NCBI GenBank assembly: GCA_948567375.1
Contig: OX419758.1
Span: 35,355,473 to 35,419,472 of the forward strand
DNA from: Lunularia cruciata
Taxonomy: Eukaryota; Streptophyta; Marchantiopsida; Lunulariales; Lunulariaceae
Length of the DNA stretch: 64,000 nt
Reading direction: 5' to 3'
Position numbers and translations under genes: made by a program. This document shows, piece after piece, positions 33,573-46,478 of this stretch. The notes beneath the pieces are model-generated. The model searched no databases and was not told where the DNA came from. It saw nothing but the letters and a program-made list of their open reading frames with translations. How positions within the stretch are numbered: position 1 is the first letter of the stretch; every line of letters begins with the position of its first letter.

Positions 33573-34895
33573 CTCTTGTTCTACGAACAGTGTAAAACAA
33601 GATATCAGCAGGAGAACCTTTAGAAGATTCTTATTCTCTCACAATAGAAAAAACCGAGGGTACTACACCGACGCATTTGTACAACTGCGTTCTTCGGACC
33701 GTTGTCTCTTATCGTGCTCGCAGTGGGAGACTAAGTACCCACTTCTCCAAGTAACAAACGCGTGTACCTCACCAAGAACACGTATCTCGAGGGGCCATAT
33801 ATTTCAACAGATTCTTGCTGTCTCGGTAAAAAGTGAACTCTGTGGGGTTACCGCTGTATCACGTTGCAGACACGTCATGTTGGTGGTATGTCTCTTCATT
33901 GCTGTAAAGACGATCACTCCAGAAGTGAAAAAAGACGATCCCCCTCTGGTAGGAACCGACTTGGACGGTCACTCTACTAACCTCACTCGAGAACCCAGGC
34001 TTGCAACTATGGATAGGAACATGTGACAGACAGGACACTGAGATTTTGTGGTTTCATGATAACTGTAGAGGTGGATGCTGCCGTGAGCTCTTGTACCACT
34101 TGCCAGGGAAGCAGCACTGATCGGGCGGTCGTAAGCGTATCTCTGTGTGTTGCAGGCAGAGTCAAGACAGCACGGTGATTAAAAAGATGAGCGGCGGAAC
34201 ATGAACGGCGCCAATCTACACTGAGGTGACATGTTCGCACTGTTTAACTCTTTCGGATGGTGTCCTCGTAACCAACGGACGAGAGACTCATCATACTGAA
34301 GAGGACTAAAATAAAAAACGATGGAATTTATAATGAGTACAGAAAAACTTTACACGCGAAGGTACAAACCCATCTACAATTAGGGAGTCACAGACAACGA
34401 CTCGCCAGCAGTTGGCAAAGGTGGTCAGCATCGGCAGTATACAGCCATGAAGATGAACTGTCTTTGCTACATTGGCGGAAGTAAACCATCACTGGGACTT
34501 ATTTAATCTCTCCCATGAGATGATTCTTGGAATAACAATTCTTGTGGCTGAACAGTAGCTGCAGTTGGTAGATGAGAGAAGGCAAGAAAGGGTGTACCCT
34601 TCTACACAACCTAGTAACCCCTCCCTGCCTACAAAGGCTGACGCGAGAAGAACTGAGGAATTTGCACCCTGGTGAGGTGAACCATCCACCCGGTGATTCT
34701 TCTGCGAGCGTCCAAGTGCTTCCCACCATCTTATCTATACAAGACAATGTGATACTAGCTACCCGATTCTGGAATAAAAAATCCCGTCTCCGTCAATTCT
34801 AGGAGAGTAATAATGTCCACCAATCAACTTGATTTAAATTTGACATATAAAAGCGCCTCTTTGAGCCCTGCTTATCTGGTCGTTGCACTTGACGT
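33573..34895. other. 3' side of the GH19 gene, no other gene seen
   Basis: Ordinary composition, CpG present. A 173-codon open frame at 33505-34026 starts inside a dispersed repeat and has no recognisable domain, so it is not called. The right end is presumably the 3' UTR of the GH19 gene. Confidence 0.4.
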
Positions 34896-36170
34896 TTATA
34901 TGACGGAGTAACCGTAAGGCAACATTCCCTGGAGACCACAATCGAGGTTGTCACCGACATTTTCGACATTGAGAATCTGGGCAAATCTCGTGTAGTGGGA
35001 AGTTCTGTCCTGCCCACGGGGGTCGTCGCCGTGTCCGCATTCGATCTGGCCATTGAGTACGTTGGTCGTCATCCCGAATCCAGGAAAGCGGAAAGCATCT
35101 GTGTCTGCTTTGGCAGGCTTCCACGCGCCAACCATGATCTGATGAGGGGAAGGATTGGGCTTCTGAGGAGTGACCCAGTACCAGATCGCAGAAGCGAAAG
35201 AGAGGGTTGCGTTGCTCGAAATCATATCAGGTCGTGACAGGAGATCGACACCAATACCCTTGCCGGCGGGTCCGTAGTTGTAGTTCCTGGAAGAAATTAG
35301 ATAGAGATTCCTCAGATGCACGCGTACGAGTGCCATAAGAATCCAAGTTGCAAAAGCACCTGAGCATATCTTTTGCTGTAGTTTCCTCAGCATATCTATT
35401 ACGTAGTTTCCTCAGACACAGAGATCTCACCCAAAAATTCATGTATATTTAAGCATTTCCTCCGCCTCTGACGGATTTTCAGCGAGGCCAAAATACGTGT
35501 GCGTGGCTGCTACCACGCACATCCTAGGAGTCCGTGAAAGTAATGGTGTCACCGCGATACTACGAATGCAGCAGACACTCACCAGAACATGGGGAGAGCT
35601 CCACGTCCGTGATAGCTTGCACCAGCGACACAGGGGTAGTTGTAGTCGTCCTTGCAGTAGAGGCTCGATGGAGAAAGCTCCTCATTGTAGCAGAGTCCCC
35701 AAGCGTACGGACCACCTTCTGCTTTCGACCATCCACCTGAAAGAAGAAAGCATCAAGTTACTCAAGGAAGTCACTAGAGAAAGTGACACAAGGCCGCTGA
35801 CCTCGAAGGACTCGACATAGCTTTGGTAAGGCATATGGCTCTTACAGGTAGTCTCGTGGGCGACGTGAGCCAAAAATGCAGCAAGTTCTTTCTTCTGGAC
35901 GTCTTCACCTCCAACCAAAGCAAAGCCCTCCTTTTTGAACATGGACGCGGCCGCCAGAAACGCGTCGTGAGTGTAGAAGCCTTGGGCGTGTGATAGTATA
36001 TTGTTTCTGTGAGGGAAGATGGCATCGAAACTTTCAGCCGACAAAAGTTCTGCGATAGTCTTCACCTTCTTGGTGACAACTGGGTCGGGCAAGGAAGTCG
36101 CCGATCCACTCAACGCAACAAATGCCATGACAATCAACAGCCATGTCGCTGCTGCGACCTTGAACTCCAT
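34896..36170 (-). CDS. GH19 chitinase-family protein, three exons
   Basis: Exons on the minus strand: 36170-35846, 35736-35583 and 35286-34896; introns begin GTAAG and GTGAG and end TTTCAG and TTCCAG. The product is 289 residues. Residues 1-26 form a signal peptide (LLIVMAFVALSG core), so it is secreted, probably to the wall. There is no chitin-binding hevein domain. The GH19 domain covers the rest: FYTHDAFLAAA, HET with catalytic Glu106, GPYAWGLCYNEE with the second acid at Glu128 (same 22-residue spacing as barley E67/E89), GRGALPMFWNYNYGPAG at 152-168, a LLSRPDM block, IECGHG and DNLDC near the end. Residue 159 is Phe where classical chitinases have the Ser of the QLS motif; GRGALP..WNYNYG recalls the chitinase-like (CTL) group. 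It hydrolyses chitin, or modifies or binds wall glycans if CTL-like. Flanks are unique, and the frame is intact. Confidence 0.9.
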
Positions 36171-37527
36171 AATTGCTCCAACTTAGAGTTTGCAACTCTT
36201 CACTGCATTTTGCATGACAGGACCAATAAGATATGTTAGACATCTCGTCGTGGCAACAAAACGCTTGCAACTGACTCGCTATCCACTACACTCCCGGATC
36301 TTCTCACCCCCATCCTTCCAAATCACGCGCATCGCAAAGCTTCACAGGCTATAGACTACGCCCTGCCGTGGAGATGAGAAGATGAGTCGGAGAAGAGGTT
36401 GTGCTTGCTGTCACGCAGGAGGCCATAGCAACGCAGCCGCGCCTTCATGGGAAACACCTCAAGATAAACAGACATCCTGCTCAATGCTGCTACTCAGCTC
36501 TCCAACCACACAAACTACTCTGACGAAGACTACGCTTCAAAGCTTCCGACAGTAACGAGATTAGTCAGCATTCTCGACCTTCAGAAGATGCAAAGCTCGG
36601 CAAAACACGACCTCGCTACCATACACTGACAAACAAACCAAGGAACAGATCGACCTGTACCTGCTCTACAAAACTGACCTGATTCAAGTTCCTCAAACGC
36701 AGTTAAACGAAAGAAAGTCCAGCCACTTCAGACTCCAACGAGGAATGCCAGGCTCAAGGGCTTATGTCTATCTGACACAATGTACTGCTAAAGACAGGAG
36801 TAGGACAACCGCAACTCTTGACCTCGGCACTCACCTCGTTGAAGTTTTGCTGGGTCGTCCGCTCACTGTCTCGTGCTTGCTCCCTCCTGCTGGATGGGTG
36901 AAGGCTCAGTTCAGCCTGAATACCAATGGCAAGTGCCGCGCGATCAACATGGTCCCACAATCGTAGTGGAGATGGTTGGCTTTAGAGGCAAAGGGTGAGT
37001 GTGTCAGTCAGCCTCAAATAACAACCATGGATCATCCATCTTTTCGTTCCGTTCCTCGATACGTACCTGCTTTTTTCGCCCGCATCGCACAGTGGTATCA
37101 TCAGTGAGGCTTTACGAGGTCCCACATGCTTTCGGGAGCTAGCGACACACGGTCGAGAGGTCGTCTCGAAGTTTCCACGTATCCGTCCGTCCGGTTGGAC
37201 TGATTGCCTTCCTTCCCGGCAGCACTTCCCGCACTGCAGGATCTCCGCCACCTTAGATAGAGCACTTGCTGTAGATTGGCGGCTGCCAAGTAGGAGTCAT
37301 CCATCCATTGCTCGAACTGGCGGCTGCGCTATTAGAAAGGATGAACCTACTCACCATTCCATGCAAACGACCTTCTTTGCATGCTTGATTGCACCATCGG
37401 AGGTTCAAATCTCGTGCCTCGGATACAAGGTCCAGATTCAAGGCCAAGGTGGCCGCCCAAACCTCAATTTGAAAGATGACGTGACGAAGTTTGTTATCCT
37501 GAATACGAGAAGAAGTTTTACATAAGA
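36171..37527. other. Upstream region of the GH19 gene, no gene recognised
   Basis: GC-richer than the surrounding repeats, with several short open frames on both strands and none with a domain. It presumably holds the GH19 promoter at its left end. A GGTTCAAATCTCG word at about 37402 recalls a tRNA B box, but no tRNA fold was found. Confidence 0.4.
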
Positions 37528-37630
37528 AGGACGACCGCGTAGAAGAAATGAAGGAGGGGAAGACCCCATCAAGCCGTACAACCGAGAGATGAAAAAGTTA
37601 AATAGGAGCTAAGCCTCAATAGAGTCTCCA
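37528..37630 (+). repeat. GCGACC dispersed repeat, copy F
   Basis: The most complete plus-strand copy: ACGACCGCGTAGAAG, GAAGACCCCATCAAGCCG, GAGAGATGAAAAAG, TTAAATAGGAGCTAAGCCTC, AATAGAGTC. Confidence 0.78.
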
Positions 37631-38161
37631 TCAGAAATCTGCCCCACTGCACCTAAAATATCCGAGTTTTACAACGGAGACTCTATCTATGTAGTAGAAT
37701 CTATTAGGAGATTCAGTGTTTTGGATGAAAATGGTGATGGAAATAATATCCGTCCATCTCATTCATGCCAAAATCAAGGAGGCACTAAAAGCTAAAAGTG
37801 AGACTTTTAGAATCTTGACAAATCTCTTATTAAGAGGACCACCAAACGAGGCTACGATGTTTCTGCCTTATATATTGGAGTATACTATTCGCCCTACAGT
37901 AGAGCATGTCCGCTCATGTTAGAGCATGTCCGCTCATGCATAAAGATAAAGCTGATTCCTCTAAATAATTGTCCTTGTCTTTGTGCCCAGCGCAACCTCA
38001 AGAGGATCTTCTTCAAGTCTTATATAGGACAATGTAAGGGGTATAAATAATGTTTGTAGAACTTTTTACCCTTTTCGACATTCACATTTTAACAAGGCAA
38101 TGACTTCTTTTCAGGTCTAGAGAACAGTAGATAGAAATGTTGTTACGCTGAATTTTATTTT

Positions 38162-38175
<14 letters not shown>

Positions 38176-38197
<22 letters not shown>

Positions 38198-38198
38198 T
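38176..38198. repeat. (TA)n microsatellite
   Basis: About eleven TA units in the AT-rich stretch. Confidence 0.85.
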
Positions 38199-38746
38199 CA
38201 TCGATCAAATTGATTTCAACCAAAGGAATTCAAGCCAAAGTTATAAGACTTGAAACTAAAATCATGTAGAATGGCAAAGTTTAATTCTTCCATCTTTATC
38301 TCTTCGAGTACAATTTCAGAAGTTTTTACCAAGGAGTTAGAATATCCTTAATACATCTTCTGTATATGAAACTCATAAGCTAGTCTTCAAATTAGGAAAA
38401 AAAAGAAAAATAACACTAAGCTTCCTCGGTAGATATTTTACTTTGGTATAATATTTACTTTATCTATGTTGGAATTTTTTTAACATATTTAAAGAAACTA
38501 CCTATTTTCAGTTCAAAATGTGATATCTAATTTTAAGTCTAATTATTATATTAAAATTGGAATCTAAATCTAAAATTGGAAACCCCTTATTTTCAAATGT
38601 CTCTATAGATATTTGAAAATCAGTTATCATTCCAAAAAATAAATATAAATAAAAGGTGAAAATATAGAGTATGTTGCATTTTCACAATCTATGATATCTT
38701 TGTTAGTTGGTATATACTACCAAAAAGATGATAGAAAGGAAAAGAT

Positions 38747-38888
38747 TGAGAAGGACTAAATAAAATGTAAACAAGATGCAAAAGATTAGCTAAAGATGTT
38801 GTTCTTTATAGCAAAGATGAGAAGGACTAAATAACATGTAATCAAAATACAAAAGATAAACACAAGATGTTATTCTTTATAGTTGAGA
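38747..38888. repeat. 71-bp tandem duplication
   Basis: Copies at 38747-38817 and 38818-38888 share TGAGAAGGACTAAATAA, TGCAAAAGAT-like and AAGATGTT.TTCTTTATAG words. Confidence 0.82.
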
Positions 38889-40957
38889 TATATGCACAAC
38901 AATTTCTAAACACCTTATATTCCAACTCTGAAGGAAAGTTCTAAAGTATGTTTATAGATCATTCATTTGTAAGGAAGGTTTCTAAATATTCCTCTCTGAT
39001 CATTTTTGGCACCCCTTAGTAGACTTTTAGAGATTTATGTGCTTAAATTCTATTAACTTACTATGTTAATTTATTTTGCTATTAAATATAACCTTTTCTT
39101 GTATTTGATGATGTTATTGTTATGCACTATGTACTATAGTTCTAAATGGTTACATGGCTCCTTGGAGAAGTATGATAATAGTGAAAGTGCTCTTATATAG
39201 TAATGTGAGGTGTGTAACATTTTAGAAGAACTTTGGACTTCATGTATTAGCAAGGATCCTTTCAACCTCATACTTATCATGATCATTAATGTTGGTTACA
39301 AGCAAAGGAGGCAAAAAGTAGTTCAAGGAAAGGGAATTGATTAAAAATGAAAGGTTTAATTTACAAATATAAATGACATGATGAATACAAATCATTCACA
39401 TATTGTACTTTCAATTTTCAAAAACAAATAGCAACACATTAGCTTCATGTAAGGAAGAAGACAAGATACATAAAAAGGTAGAAGTAATAAGAATATAAAT
39501 GGAGAAGTAAACAAACTATTAGGAACTACTTAGTCTTGACCATATAATAAAAAAGAATTGAATCCAAGACTTACAATTGGAAGTAAAATATTCCAATACT
39601 TATAGTATATGTTCATAAAGACACACACACAATTTGTTAAGTGTATGTTTGGCTCATTCAATTTGCTCGTCTCTTAAGTAATGTTCTCTAAATTTTGTCA
39701 ATGAATTTGTTTTTTTAATCAAATATAAGTACTCTAATAATAATGTGGCGATATAATCTTGAAGTATAGCTTGAACAATTGAGATGTATGGATTTTTCTT
39801 ATTCAATAGATCCATAAACATGATTGTTACAATATAGGTTTGATTAATATTACAAGAGATATGATTATTGAAGCTATATGTTGCTAATATGAGGTGAGGA
39901 TATATAATGATTGTAAAATGTTGATTGCTGAGATTTGTAACCTTTTTTAAACCTTCACATCAATAAAAACATGTATAAACATATTGAGTCATCTTTTGCA
40001 AGTACAAAGTATTTGAGTGATCTTTCCACTTTTTGATTACTTGAGAGAGTGGAAAAGCATATGCTTCTTGCAGTTTGAGCTAAATAAGGAGTAAGATGTA
40101 TAGAAAATATACTTGGTTTTCCTTTTATGACAATATGATTTAGGAAAAAAGAAATATCATGATTTTCATTAAGTAAATCTTAGTTGGCCAAAATAAAAAA
40201 AAGGAAAAAAAAGTTATTTTTATGATTTATAAAATTTGCTTGCTGTAATTTTGTAACACCCCATTAATTCCCTTGAGAAACGATGGAGTTGAAGAAAAAG
40301 AATCCATTCATAGTGTCAAAAAATTAGCTATTTTCAACATATTTTTAAATTGAGATAATAATCTACCAATATCCATTAAAAAAATTTAACTTGAAAATCT
40401 CCATTTTTATGATCCAACATATCATCTTTTTAAGGTAAGAAATAAGCATTGTTAAAAAAAAAACTAGTCACTTTAAAATAAAGACTACAATCATTTGTTA
40501 GAAAATATACGAGTGCTTCTAAGGTAGTATATCATGCTTACATTTGTTTCCTTTATAAATCTTATCAAAGTAGACCAAAGTTATCCTAATTCCTTTGAAG
40601 ATAGGAAATAGACAAGTATTTTAAGTAGTCTACTCACTTTAGGAAAAGGTATTATATGAGTGTATAGTAAAGGAGCAATATGTAAAATTAAATGAGATTC
40701 TTAGACTAAAAGGTAAAACTCTTAGGTAGATAATTTGGAAAAATCTAATCTATAATATTTGAATTTGGTGTTTCATCCTTTCTTAATTAATTACAAAGAT
40801 TATTATTTTTTAAATGAAATGCAAACATCTCTTCCCTTATAACTTACTAACTAGCATCTATATTGATTTATTTATCTCTTTTATCAAGTATTTTAATAGC
40901 TGATATCTTCACCAAGTGTCCTTGATTGAATATTTTACACGATGTGATCATATGAAT

Positions 40958-41229
40958 TTCTATTTTCTCAATAAAAATAAATCTGATGAACTTCAAGCAA
41001 ACATTATTTTATAATAATATCATACTACAAAGTGATTACTTTGAATTCATTAGCTCAAAATACTCTAGTCAAATTTAGGGAAGTAGAAGAATATGATCTT
41101 CTATTTTCTCAATAAACATGAATATGATGACCTTCAAGCAAAGATTATCTTAGAAAAATATCATACTACAAAGTGATTAATTTGAACTTATAAGCCCAAC
41201 ATACTCTAGTCAAATTTAGGGAAGTTGTA
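40958..41229. repeat. 141-bp tandem duplication
   Basis: Copies at 40958-41098 and 41099-41229 share TTCTATTTTCTCAATAAA, ATATCATACTACAAAGTGAT and ACTCTAGTCAAATTTAGGGA in order. Confidence 0.85.
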
Positions 41230-43569
41230 GATTAGGATTCCAAAAAGTGACATCCTTCTTTTCATCAATTATTGTAGCCATAATATTTTTTTCAAGTGCA
41301 AAGCACACATATCCTTCACACATAGGTTATATTGACATAAAACTTTGTAATATATGAGATTCTAAATGAATATTAAAAAGGATGATTTTTACACAAGTAT
41401 TAAAAGAACAAGAAAGTCAAATCTCTTAAAAATCATATTCTAATTGGGAAATTATTAAAATTCCAAAAAATATATTTTTGAAAATCCTTTGCTTGATGAA
41501 ACTTTTTTTTATGTTGTTGAAATCTATTTATATTAAGAGGCAAATGAGACAAATTTTGAACAACTTATTTAAGAGAACATATAGTACTTTTGAACTAAGA
41601 AAAGAACTAGATATATCTGAAGTATGGATTAGCTAGAGATTGAGTTAGAATCCAAAGCTTACACAATTACTTAAGGTATAGTAATTGTGGGTTTATTTTG
41701 AAAGGTAGATTTTTTGTTGAAAGATGAGATTTTATGTTCTATGTAACTAAGCATTTTAAAGACAAAGAAAAACTAATGATATATCTCTCTTTTTTGGAAA
41801 TTTTCAAAAGTGAAATATTATTTGCATCTCATGAAATTGATGGCAGTCTTAAGATATTATTACATCTAAATTTAGCTAATTGTCATATTTGGATAACAAA
41901 ATTCTACAAACAAGACAACAAAAATGCATTGTATGTATGATATCAAGTATATCTCTTAGTTAAGAGTAAACTCTAATCATACCTCTCACCTAAGCATAAA
42001 TTTTGATGAAAGTTTGATATATGTCTTATGCTACAAGGAGCAAAATTTTTACTATATCATACCAATGAGAAAACATTATTCAAAAATAAACTACACATCT
42101 TCTCTCTATTAATCAGGTGTCTTGAATTATTTTAAGAAATTCATAAAAACGAATCCTCCAATATACACAAAAGGTAGAGCTTTCTGCAAAGGTTCCTAAG
42201 TGTGAAAAAGAAGTTTCATATGACAATGATTAAAGGGATGAAACCTAGTAAAATACTCAAATATATACCAAGTAAGTTGCATAAGATATTTTAGAGGTAC
42301 CTTGTTCTTATACAAGAGATTGAGTGGTCTAATTAAGTTCTAGAAAACTTTCCTTGGATTTTGATTGTAAAGCATTGGATGAACTTTATAAAGATTGAAT
42401 AACTATGCTAAGTCACTAAAAGTTATCTTTTCTCATAAGCAACCTTATTCATATCTTCAATGCAAATAATAAGGCATTGGGGCAATAAATGATATTCAAA
42501 ATACATTTTGTTAGGTTCTTTGTCATATTCTCTATTCTATCCTTCATACTTACTCATATTTGATTACTATCTTTACATAAGTATGAGCTATGAGCTTAAG
42601 AATGGGACGGATGGATCTAAAGATCAACTTGATGAATACTTTTAAATTATTTTACCACTTTCATAAGATCATTGAGACTTATCTTTGTCTACTTTCTTGA
42701 ATTGCATCCTTTTGTCAAGTGGAATGTATGTTCGTGCTCTCAATCAAAACCATTTGAAAGGATGATGAAATTTTTTATAACCATAATTATTTGTAACCTT
42801 ATAGTTCCTACAAAGTCATATTTGAAGGAAATATTCAAACTCTCAATGAATATTATTTACTACTAGATAACATCTCAAAATCTTAAAAGAGATATCAAAT
42901 GGAACAAGTTAATTTATTTTTTATACATCTAGTTATCTTAAAGAAATTCAAAATCACACGAGAGCTTTACATTCTAAGTTGCAAAAGTAAGAAGGTGAGC
43001 ATTTGTGTTGATACAAATATTCTAGTGAGTGTCCTTTTACTAACTTCAAATTCTTGTTGTTTCTTTTTGTATAGATTCCAAATATCTAGAAAAGAGACAT
43101 ATAAATAAACATGATACTAAAGTTAAAATCTTATGCAATGTCTAAGATATAATAAAACAACCAAAGCATTTAAAGGAAGAAAACTCCATTATAAGGATCA
43201 TTTGCTCTCATGTTATTTTAACACTAATGTATCCATAATATTAACCAATAATACAAAATCATACATGAAGTGATGAAGAAATTGTGTCTCAACTTAAATC
43301 ATATATAGATTTTGACAAATATCATTCCAAAATGGATGTTATGTCTAGAGTCAAATATTGGGGATGTTACACTTAAATTGTACAATTTGTCCAAATTGCA
43401 TCAAATAAACTTATTTACTTCCATAAGCTAAATATATAGAACATCATGTCAATCAAGAATATTGTTGCAAAAATCTCTAAGTTTGAAATTTGATAAGATA
43501 AAAAATAGACAACATTTTTATTTAATTGATGAGACTACAAAGAACATAAATCTTAATCTTAAAAGGTTT

Positions 43570-44258
43570 TGTAATACCAATAATTAGATATATTATCAAA
43601 AGGTGAAAATTGGCTTGGTACATCTTGAATGATGTGACTTATGATGGACTAAGATGAAAGGCGACCGCATAGGAAAACATGAAGGATAGGAAGACCCCGT
43701 CAAATGGACTAAGTAGATTAAATAAGTATGATGGACTAAGTAGATCAAATAGAGATATCACCAAAATGGTACTTCTATTAATAAGGCAAAAGTAAAAAAT
43801 AACATGAAACTTAAGAGCCAATTTTGGACGCCTAAATGGATGAATTTGGCCTAAAAATGTATACATTCTTCCCTTGAGAAACAAGAGGGAGGAAAGGCTG
43901 GCCTTCCCTCCTTCTTGTTTTTCTCATCTAAAGCTTTCAAACTGTACCTCATCCATGCAATTTTGAGATTCTTATAGGAAGATTCACTAAAGGTTCATTT
44001 TGGTCAAAGCTTGTTTGACCAACCAAATAGGACCAGAACCAACATGTCATCCATGCATATAACTAATCTAAGGATAGAGCTTGCTGACATGTCACCATCT
44101 ACATATTTGATCCAAAGGTTGAGCTTCCTTTGAGGGAATCTCTTTGCTACATAATAAAGACAAAGTGTTCCTTTGGGACATAAGAGTTTTAAGTGTGAAG
44201 CATTGTGTTTTTTCTTATGGGTTTCTCGTGGGATCTCTCTTGTCCTTGAAACATTATA
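43570..44258 (+). mobile_element. Solo LTR of family Y, carrying a GCGACC repeat
   Basis: TGTAATACC start, GATATCACC, CTGGCCTTCCCTCC, TTTGACCAACCAAATAGGACC and ACATAATAAAGACAAAG in the order of the other Y copies. The right end is drifted, so about 44258 is approximate. A short repeat has inserted near its left end. Confidence 0.8.
43654..43726 (+). repeat. GCGACC dispersed repeat, copy G, inserted in a Y LTR
   Basis: AAAGGCGACCGCATAGGAAAA, split as AAAGGCGACCGC then ATAGGAAAACATG, followed by AGGAAGACCCCGTCAAATGG. It is flanked by the 14-bp word TATGATGGACTAAG at 43640-43653 and 43727-43740. Other Y LTRs lack this segment, so it is an insertion with a target duplication of 10 to 14 bp. Confidence 0.72.
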
Positions 44259-45010
44259 GGTTTTCAATTTTGATAATTTTGAAAACTTAATGTATAAATT
44301 AACCATACAAATCTATTTACCCATGATTTCAAACTCTAAGTCCTTAAATACATAAACTATAAAATAATTGTTTTTAGATATAATTTTATTTTATAGTGAA
44401 TAAATTTCTATATTTTTACACTATAAATTATTTTAGTTTCTTGTTTTAATGTGATCAAAATAAAAAAAAACACAAATATAAAATTTATTGGAAATTTTGT
44501 AACCACTTGATCTTTAATTTCACAATTTTAGAATACTAAAAGTGATTGGAAGTCTTAAAACATCAAGTAGTCCTTATTGAGGATTCTAAAATGAAAGTGT
44601 TATAAACTAGTAGAATTATTATGAACTTTTTTTTTGAAAGTATGGATAGATAAGCATAATGTCAATGTACAAACTCTTTAAAATTTGATTCAAATATACC
44701 AAAATCACAAAAACAATATAAAATTTATAAGAAGAAATTTTTTTTGCTTCAGAAGGTCTCATTCAATGATGACTAATGTCATAATGGAATTAGATTTGTC
44801 CAATCATCTTACATTCCTTCTTTTTATTTTCTTACAATAAAATAACCAAATTCTAAAAAGATCATAGAGTCTCCTTTCAATTGTTATTATTAAAGATTAA
44901 ATTATTATTCTCAAGGAATTCACTATATTCAGTACAATTCTCATGACAATGTTTACTAGTGAAATTAGGTCAAGAAATAAAGAGAAGCCAACAGATTCTA
45001 TTTGCATACT
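44259..45010. other. AT-rich spacer, nothing recognised
   Basis: Low-complexity AT-rich sequence with almost no CG dinucleotides and no reading frame of note. Confidence 0.4.
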
Positions 45011-45557
45011 TGTAATAGTCCAAAGATAAAGAATATAAGATTTAACTCCCTAACACTCCGAAGTCCCAAAGGAGCACTCCTACTTTATTATGTAGTGGAG
45101 ACAAAACTCTTTGAGTGAAATCCACTCTTAGAGTAAATACATGGATTGGTGACATGCCAACCCTAGTCCCATTTGGTTGGTTAAACAAGTTTGACCAAAG
45201 AGAATCTTTGGAAATTATTTTTTTTAAAGCTCAAAATAGAATGGCATTGTTACCATTGGAAAGATCTTGTAAAGGCAAACTAAAGAGAGGTAAAGGCAAT
45301 GGCTTTATTACTTTAAGGAAGGAAGGGGGTAAGACTCTATTTGTTGAGGCCTAATTCTTTCATTTAAGGAGGGAAGGGGTTAAGACTTGACTCCAAACTT
45401 GGCTCTAAAGTTTGCAATGTGTTTTTGGCCTTTGCTATATTAGTGAAAGTCCTCTTTTGATGATTCCACTTGATTTAGACAATCATGTTTAACATCTCAA
45501 AAGAATTCCTAAGCCAATTTTCACCTTTAGCTAATTTGTCTTGCTAATGGTATTACA
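45011..45557 (-). mobile_element. Solo LTR of family Y with perfect target duplication
   Basis: 547 bp, minus strand, ends TGTAATACCATTAGC and GACTATTACA. It is flanked by ATACT at 45006-45010 and 45558-45562. It includes GGTTGGTTAAACAAGTTTGA (complement of the TTTGACCAACC word). Confidence 0.88.
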
Positions 45558-45972
45558 ATACTCAACAAATCTTCATCCAAATGTCCAAAGGACCTTGATA
45601 AGGTTGAGTCTAATAATAATGAATAGATATAATAATTATGGAATAATATTATCTTAATATAGAATGAAAAATTTCTCTTATTTCTTCTAAATTCTTCTTA
45701 TGATATCTAATTATAAGGAGATTTCATAATGACCTAGTGTTGTTCAAATTTGTAATATTGTGGTAAGAACCAATTAATACCACAAGGATATGAGTTGGAG
45801 ATGGCTAAAAACAAGATAAAAGTATCAATATGATGATAATATATTGTTTTGTATTTTATTCTTGGGAAAATTCATTCCCCAAAGAAGGTAATTCACAAGT
45901 ATTGCAATATGCAATCACATCACCAAGTTTGTGTTGTACTGGATCGACAATATTAAGGTGGCTTACAAATAG

Positions 45973-46478
45973 TTGAAATACAATTAGTTAGAAAAATCAG
46001 CTAAAGGTGAAAATTGGCGTATATTTTCAGAGATGTTGTACATGATGGTCTAAGTAGATTAGATGGAGGATTCACAAAAGAGGACTTTCAATAATAAGGC
46101 AGAGGCTAAAAACACATTGAAAACTTCAAAGCCAGTTTTGAAGGTATAAATGAAAGAATTAGGCCTCATAGAGGAAGAGGCCATTATTAACTTCTCTCCC
46201 TTATATATGCCTCATCAAGATCTTTCCAAAAATACCTTTTCCATACTATTCTGAGTTTCTCATAAAGAGATTCCTAAAAGATTCTATCTGGTTAAACTTG
46301 TTTGCCCAACCAAATAGAACAAGGGTTGAGATCTCACAAATTCATGTGTCTAATCTAAGGGTGTAGCTCCATCGAAGGGGATCTTCTTTGCTATATAATA
46401 AAGAAAAAGTTCTCCTTTGGTACATCAGAGCTTTTTGGGAGTTCCAATCTTGTGTGCTTTTGTCTTTGGGCTATTACA
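45973..46478 (+). mobile_element. Solo LTR of family Y, decayed
   Basis: AGCTAAAGGTGAAAATTGGC near the start, CTTGTTTGCCCAACCAAATA and TATATAATAAAGAAAAAG inside, GGGCTATTACA at the end. The left end is eroded and the flanks are not clearly duplicated. Confidence 0.78.

Larger units (their letters stand above)
37631..43569. other. AT-rich, CpG-poor decayed stretch
   Basis: Almost six kilobases with high AT content, very few CG dinucleotides and no credible reading frame. This is the look of long-methylated, mutated repeat DNA. Two local tandem duplications and an (AT)n run at about 38176-38198 stand out; no LTR or transposase could be placed. Confidence 0.5.

Noticed and set aside
33505-34026. 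Open frame of 173 codons, plus strand
   Set aside because: Its start lies inside a dispersed repeat and the rest shows no domain; it is also not conserved at other copies.
37402-37414. tRNA-like B box (GGTTCAAATCTCG)
   Set aside because: No cloverleaf, A box at the right distance or matching acceptor stem could be found.
41734-41940. Open frame of 68 codons in the AT-rich block
   Set aside because: Composition-driven; no similarity to any element part that could be supported.
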